This document shows, piece by piece, positions 60,733 to 64,000 of a DNA stretch of 64,000 nt. This stretch comes from JAAYCI01 sp964550985 (GTDB lineage Bacteria > Bacillota > Clostridia > Oscillospirales > Ruminococcaceae), in assembly GCA_964550985.1 (NCBI GenBank), contig CAZKBM010000001.1, positions 62,001-126,000 of the forward strand. The letters are read 5' to 3'. Under the pieces are notes generated by a model, which did no database searches, had not been told where the DNA came from, and saw only the letters and a program-made list of their open reading frames with translations. Each line of letters starts with the position of its first letter. Positions within the stretch are counted from its first letter, which is position 1. The translations under genes and the position numbers were made by a program.

Positions 60733-62064
60733 ATGTTCAAAATGGCAAAACGGGCCCTGGCGCCGGCGTTGGCCCTGGCGCTTGCAGCCGGTATGTTAAG
60801 CGGCTGCGGGGGTACGCAGGGAAGTTCCGCGGCAGNNNNNNNNNNAAGTACGGCGGGCAGCGCCCCGGCGGCAGCGGCCGCCAGCACCCCGGCAGGCGAT
60901 GGAACCACCATTGAGTTTTGGAACTTCTTCACCGGGCCGGATGGCGAAAATATGAACAACCTGGTAGAGGCCTTCAACTCCACAAACCCTGCCTTTAAAG
61001 TGAACAACGTCACCATGGCCAGCGGCGATTTGTACACAAAAATCCCCACGGTGGTAAACTCCGGCAAAGGCGTGCCGGATTTAACCATTGTGGATGTGGC
61101 CCGGGTGCCGATGTTTGTGGACCAGGGCTTACTAGAGCCTATGGATTCCCTGCTAGAACTGCAACCTGAAATGAAAAAAGAGAATTACCGCGACGCCGTT
61201 TGGGATACCGGTACTTTTGAGGGTAAGCAGTACTCCATTCCCCTGGATATGGGCGTGACGGGCCTGCTTTACAACAAAGAACTTGTGGAAAAATATGCCC
61301 CCGGCGTTTTGGACGACAATGTGGTGACGGTGGAGGAACTGATGGAGATCATTCCCAAAGCCTCGGCCGATGGCGTCATCACCCTGCCGGTCTCTTTCTT
61401 CACCTATGAAATTGCCCTTTCGCTTGCGGCGGGAGAGGGCGCCTACCCCTTTGCAGAAGATGGCGTGACGCCCGCGCTGAACAGCCCCGAAATGGTAAAG
61501 GCCTACCAAACCCTGCGGGATATCCAAGAGGCGGGCGGCAGCAGTGAGGATGGCGACGACAACCTGCAACTGTTCATCAACAACATGGCGGTATTTTGCC
61601 ATACCGGCGTGTGGGATTATAACGCCCTGAAAAAAGCCGAAAATTTGGACTATGGCATGACGAACAGCCTGGCGTATTCGGCCGATGCAGTGGTGAACTA
61701 CGCAAACTCCAACCAGTTTGTGATGCTGAAAAGCCCCGAACGCAGCGCCGAAAAAACGGCTGTGATTGCTGATTTCCTTGAATTTGTGCGGCAAAACAGT
61801 ATGGAGTGGGCCCGTAGCGGCCAGGTGCCCGCCAGCCGTGGCGCCGATGCCGAGGCCGAGTTCCAGGGGATGCCGGGGTACTTCTATGTTTCCAGCCCCG
61901 AAGAGGAAGAGACCATTGTCTTCCGCAGCTACCAATATGGCGGCCTGGCCGATGACGCCGTGTGGGCCGTGCATATGCAAACCATTTGGGGCGAGATGAG
62001 CCCCCAGGAGATGCTTGACCAGGCACAGCAGGAAACCACCGATAAAATTGCGCAGAATCAGTAA
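60733..62064 (+). CDS. Sugar ABC transporter substrate-binding lipoprotein
   Basis: The 443-residue protein has a lipoprotein signal with Cys25 in LSGCGG, a short Ala/Ser linker interrupted by 10 Ns (60836-60845), then an extracellular solute-binding family 1 domain starting TTIEFWNFFTGPDGENMNNLVEAFN. It captures an oligosaccharide or monosaccharide outside and passes it to the two permeases. ATG 60733 has AAGGAGG 9 bases upstream. The ATPase is not in the operon and is probably a shared MsmK-type subunit. Confidence 0.92.
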   Translation: MFKMAKRALAPALALALAAGMLSGCGGTQGSSAAXXXXSTAGSAPAAAAASTPAGDGTTIEFWNFFTGPDGENMNNLVEAFNSTNPAFKVNNVTMASGDLYTKIPTVVNSGKGVPDLTIVDVARVPMFVDQGLLEPMDSLLELQPEMKKENYRDAVWDTGTFEGKQYSIPLDMGVTGLLYNKELVEKYAPGVLDDNVVTVEELMEIIPKASADGVITLPVSFFTYEIALSLAAGEGAYPFAEDGVTPALNSPEMVKAYQTLRDIQEAGGSSEDGDDNLQLFINNMAVFCHTGVWDYNALKKAENLDYGMTNSLAYSADAVVNYANSNQFVMLKSPERSAEKTAVIADFLEFVRQNSMEWARSGQVPASRGADAEAEFQGMPGYFYVSSPEEEETIVFRSYQYGGLADDAVWAVHMQTIWGEMSPQEMLDQAQQETTDKIAQNQ

Positions 62065-62087
62065 AATGCCGCTTGGAGGTACGCCTT

Positions 62088-63014
62088 ATGAGCGATAAAA
62101 AAAGCCGGGCGGCCATAGGCGTAAAAAAACAAAGGGTAAGTTTTTTACCCTTTGTTTTTATTGGCCCCCATCTGCTTATCTTCCTGCTATTCATCTTTAT
62201 TCCCATCTTTTTTGGCATCTATGTGTCTTTTACCCAGTGGGATTTGATTGGCCAGCCGCAGTGGGTGGGCTTTGCCAACTATGCCGAAATTCTTACCAAT
62301 ACGGGCTCCTCTTTTTACCGCCAGTTTTGGGATGGCATGAAAAACACCTTGCTGTTTGTGGTGCTCAATGTGCCGCTTTGCATTTTTGTACCCTTGGCCT
62401 TTGCACTGATTCTACATCTAAAACCTTATGGCTCACGGCTGTTCCAGTCACTTCTCTACATTCCCACCCTGTTTTCCATCACGGCGGTGGGTATTATCTG
62501 GTGGCAACTGCTAAACAAGCGCTTTGGCCTCATCAGCCTATTCAGCCCCAGCGCCTCGCCCACCACCCACATGCCCGAGGCCTGGGTGTGGCTGATGGTG
62601 ATGACCGTATGGTGGACCATTGCCACCAACATGGTGATTTACCAGGCTGCGCTGGCAGGTGTACCCAAGGATTTGTATGAATCGGCCCAAATGGACGGCG
62701 CGGGCCCCTTAGCTCGTTTTTTNNNNNNNNNNCGCATCACCCTGCCCTCCATCCGCTTTCAGCTCATGTATACGCTGGTAATAACCCTGGCGGGCAGTTT
62801 TAATGTGTATGGCCAGCCCACCGTATTAAGTAAAATTAGTGCAAACGATGGCCCCACCATCAAGGTTTTGGTATATGAAATTCGTATGTTGGCCTTTGGC
62901 TCGGGGCAGGCGGTGGCGGGCATCGCCTCGGCCATGGCTGTGCTTTTGGGGCTGTTCATCATCGCGGTTTCGGTGTTCCAGTTCCGCCTCATTACCAAAG
63001 ATGATGGATATTAA
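62088..63014 (+). CDS. Sugar ABC transporter permease (MalF/UgpA type)
   Basis: The protein has six transmembrane segments; the family start FVFIGPHLLIFLLFIFIPI and FTQWDLIGQPQWVGFANY are visible, and the EAA loop is ESAQMDGAGPLARF followed by a 10-N run and RITLP. Spacing in this loop suggests the Ns replace one real base (see findings), so the true product is about 305 residues. ATG 62088 follows GGAGGT. It works with the binding protein and the next permease. Confidence 0.92.
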   Translation: MSDKKSRAAIGVKKQRVSFLPFVFIGPHLLIFLLFIFIPIFFGIYVSFTQWDLIGQPQWVGFANYAEILTNTGSSFYRQFWDGMKNTLLFVVLNVPLCIFVPLAFALILHLKPYGSRLFQSLLYIPTLFSITAVGIIWWQLLNKRFGLISLFSPSASPTTHMPEAWVWLMVMTVWWTIATNMVIYQAALAGVPKDLYESAQMDGAGPLARFXXXXRITLPSIRFQLMYTLVITLAGSFNVYGQPTVLSKISANDGPTIKVLVYEIRMLAFGSGQAVAGIASAMAVLLGLFIIAVSVFQFRLITKDDGY

Positions 63015-63027
63015 GGGGGTGAACGCT

Positions 63028-63876
63028 GTGAAATACAGGCAAAAATTTAGCTGGGGCCGCCTTTTAAGCGCTGGGGTCATGGCCATTATTGCGGCTTTTT
63101 GGGCCCTGCCGCTTGTGTATGGCGTGCTTACCACCTTTAAAAGCGAAATGGAGATAAAAGACGCCAATTTCCATTTCATCCCGCGGGCTTGGAGCCTGGA
63201 AAATTACCAAACCGTGCTGGAAAATACCGGCAACACACCCATAGTACGGTGGTTTTGTAATTCACTCGTCATGTCTACCCTCACCTCTATCGGGGTGGTG
63301 GTGGTCATCTCTTTGGCGGCCTACGGCTATACCCGTTTAAAATGGAAGGGGCAGAATACCTTCTTCTATGTGGTGTTGGCGCTCTCCTTCTTTCCGCAAA
63401 TTGTCAACATCATCCCTTTATATTTTATTATGTCCCGCATTGGCTGGGTAAACACCATGCTGGCGGTAATTGTACCCGCCCTGGGCGGGGTTACCAATAT
63501 CTTCCTCGTGCGCCAGTTTATGCTGGGCATCCCCAAAGATTTTGACGAGGCCGCCCGCATTGACGGCGCGGGCGAGTTTACCATCTATGCACGGGTAATT
63601 TTACCCATGCTGGTGCCGGTGCTTACGGTGGTGGGGCTGTTCAGCTTTACCGCCCAGTGGAACGACCTGCTCTGGCCCAGCATCGTGTTCAGCAATGTGG
63701 AAAAACTCCCCATCACCCCCGGCTTACAGCTGCTCATGGGCTCCTTTGGCAATTTTTACCTGGGCGCCATCGTTACGGGGGCGGTGCTGGCGGTTATCCC
63801 CACCTTCCTTTTGTATGTTTTGGCCCAGCGGTTCTTTTTGCAGTCGCTCTCCCTCTCTTCCGGGGTAAAGGGCTAA
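63028..63876 (+). CDS. Sugar ABC transporter permease (MalG/UgpE type)
   Basis: This 282-residue second permease has six transmembrane segments, LENYQTVLENTGN in the first outside loop and the EAA motif DEAARIDGAGEFTIYARVILPML. GTG 63028 is chosen because AAGGGGG lies 8 bases upstream; the longer frame overlaps the first permease. It completes the carbohydrate importer. Confidence 0.92.
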   Translation: MKYRQKFSWGRLLSAGVMAIIAAFWALPLVYGVLTTFKSEMEIKDANFHFIPRAWSLENYQTVLENTGNTPIVRWFCNSLVMSTLTSIGVVVVISLAAYGYTRLKWKGQNTFFYVVLALSFFPQIVNIIPLYFIMSRIGWVNTMLAVIVPALGGVTNIFLVRQFMLGIPKDFDEAARIDGAGEFTIYARVILPMLVPVLTVVGLFSFTAQWNDLLWPSIVFSNVEKLPITPGLQLLMGSFGNFYLGAIVTGAVLAVIPTFLLYVLAQRFFLQSLSLSSGVKG

Positions 63877-63951
63877 GGGGCGGCAAAAGGCGGTGTGGCG
63901 GGTTGAGAATAGAAAAATACAATAAAGAATAAACGATAAGGATTATACAAT

Positions 63952-64000
63952 ATGGCAATTTATCAAGAGGAGACGGCCCGCGAGATATCCTTTCCCCTGG
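63952..64000 (+). CDS. 5' end of a gene, probably carbohydrate-active (partial)
   Basis: ATG 63952 starts MAIYQEETAREISFPL and runs off the window. TAAGGAT lies upstream. The opening (M-x-I-x-x-E) is loosely like alpha-galactosidase N-termini, and a glycosidase would fit after a sugar importer, but sixteen codons are too few to identify it. Confidence 0.45.
   Translation, partial: MAIYQEETAREISFPL

Overview
The window looks like the chromosome of a low-to-mid GC Firmicute, most likely a class Clostridia (Oscillospirales-like) gut-type anaerobe. The evidence is strong AGGAGG ribosome binding sites, use of TTG/GTG starts, the gene set hemW, hflX, sppA, rpsU, a YqeG-type phosphatase, efp and a CD1247-type zinc-ribbon gene, and sugar-ABC and GntR/FadR-type regulation. 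No rRNA, tRNA, CRISPR array, transposase or phage gene was found. Two 10-N runs (60836-60845, 62723-62732) show it is assembled sequence.

Layout. (1) 1-3.9 kb: a small catabolic-looking unit with a 2-hydroxyacid dehydrogenase, an Asp/Glu-racemase-like protein, a FadR-type regulator and a transaldolase-like protein, closed by a strong terminator. (2) 4.0-11.5 kb: an AT-richer cassette with a GT2 glycosyltransferase, an FkbM methyltransferase, three tandem radical SAM proteins, a pyruvyl-transferase-like protein and a second GT2, also closed by a terminator. (3) 11.7-19.1 kb, minus strand: an ABC-2 polysaccharide exporter (Wzm/Wzt type), two very large twin-domain GT2 enzymes, an RmlC epimerase, a lipoprotein and a YcxB-like membrane protein. 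(4) 19.3-40.4 kb, plus strand: legB, a DUF2142-type membrane protein, three consecutive copies of a two-gene membrane module (GT-C-like polytopic protein plus small two-TM partner), then legC, ptmE, legI, legG, two Gfo/Idh oxidoreductases, legF, a PfkB sugar kinase, hemW and a flavodoxin. (5) 40.5-47.3 kb: an MBOAT O-acyltransferase with an SGNH-like partner, a surface-carbohydrate protein, a Wzx-type flippase and an N-acetyl sugar amidotransferase. (6) 47.3-60.3 kb: housekeeping and miscellaneous genes: sppA, hflX, a FliD-like orphan, an SPFH/NfeD pair, rpsU, yqeG, a Nfo-like enzyme, an M24 peptidase, efp, a CD1247-like gene and an ArsR-like regulator. (7) 60.5-64 kb: a sugar ABC importer (binding protein and two permeases) and the first codons of another gene.

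Taken together, about 4-47 kb is one large surface-glycan locus. LegB-LegC-PtmE-LegI-LegG-LegF reconstruct the GDP-linked legionaminic (nonulosonic) acid route, apart from a recognisable LegH acetyltransferase. The amidotransferase at 46.2 kb suggests an acetimidoyl-type modification of that sugar. Glycan export could use the ABC exporter, the flippase, or both. The least explained parts are the three radical SAM paralogues and the triplicated GT-C plus partner modules.

A roughly 50-bp intergenic repeat occurs at least four times (2.7, 12.3, 33.7 and 52.5 kb), with its terminal core inverted in one copy. Several other structured non-coding stretches lie between 51.0 and 55.1 kb.
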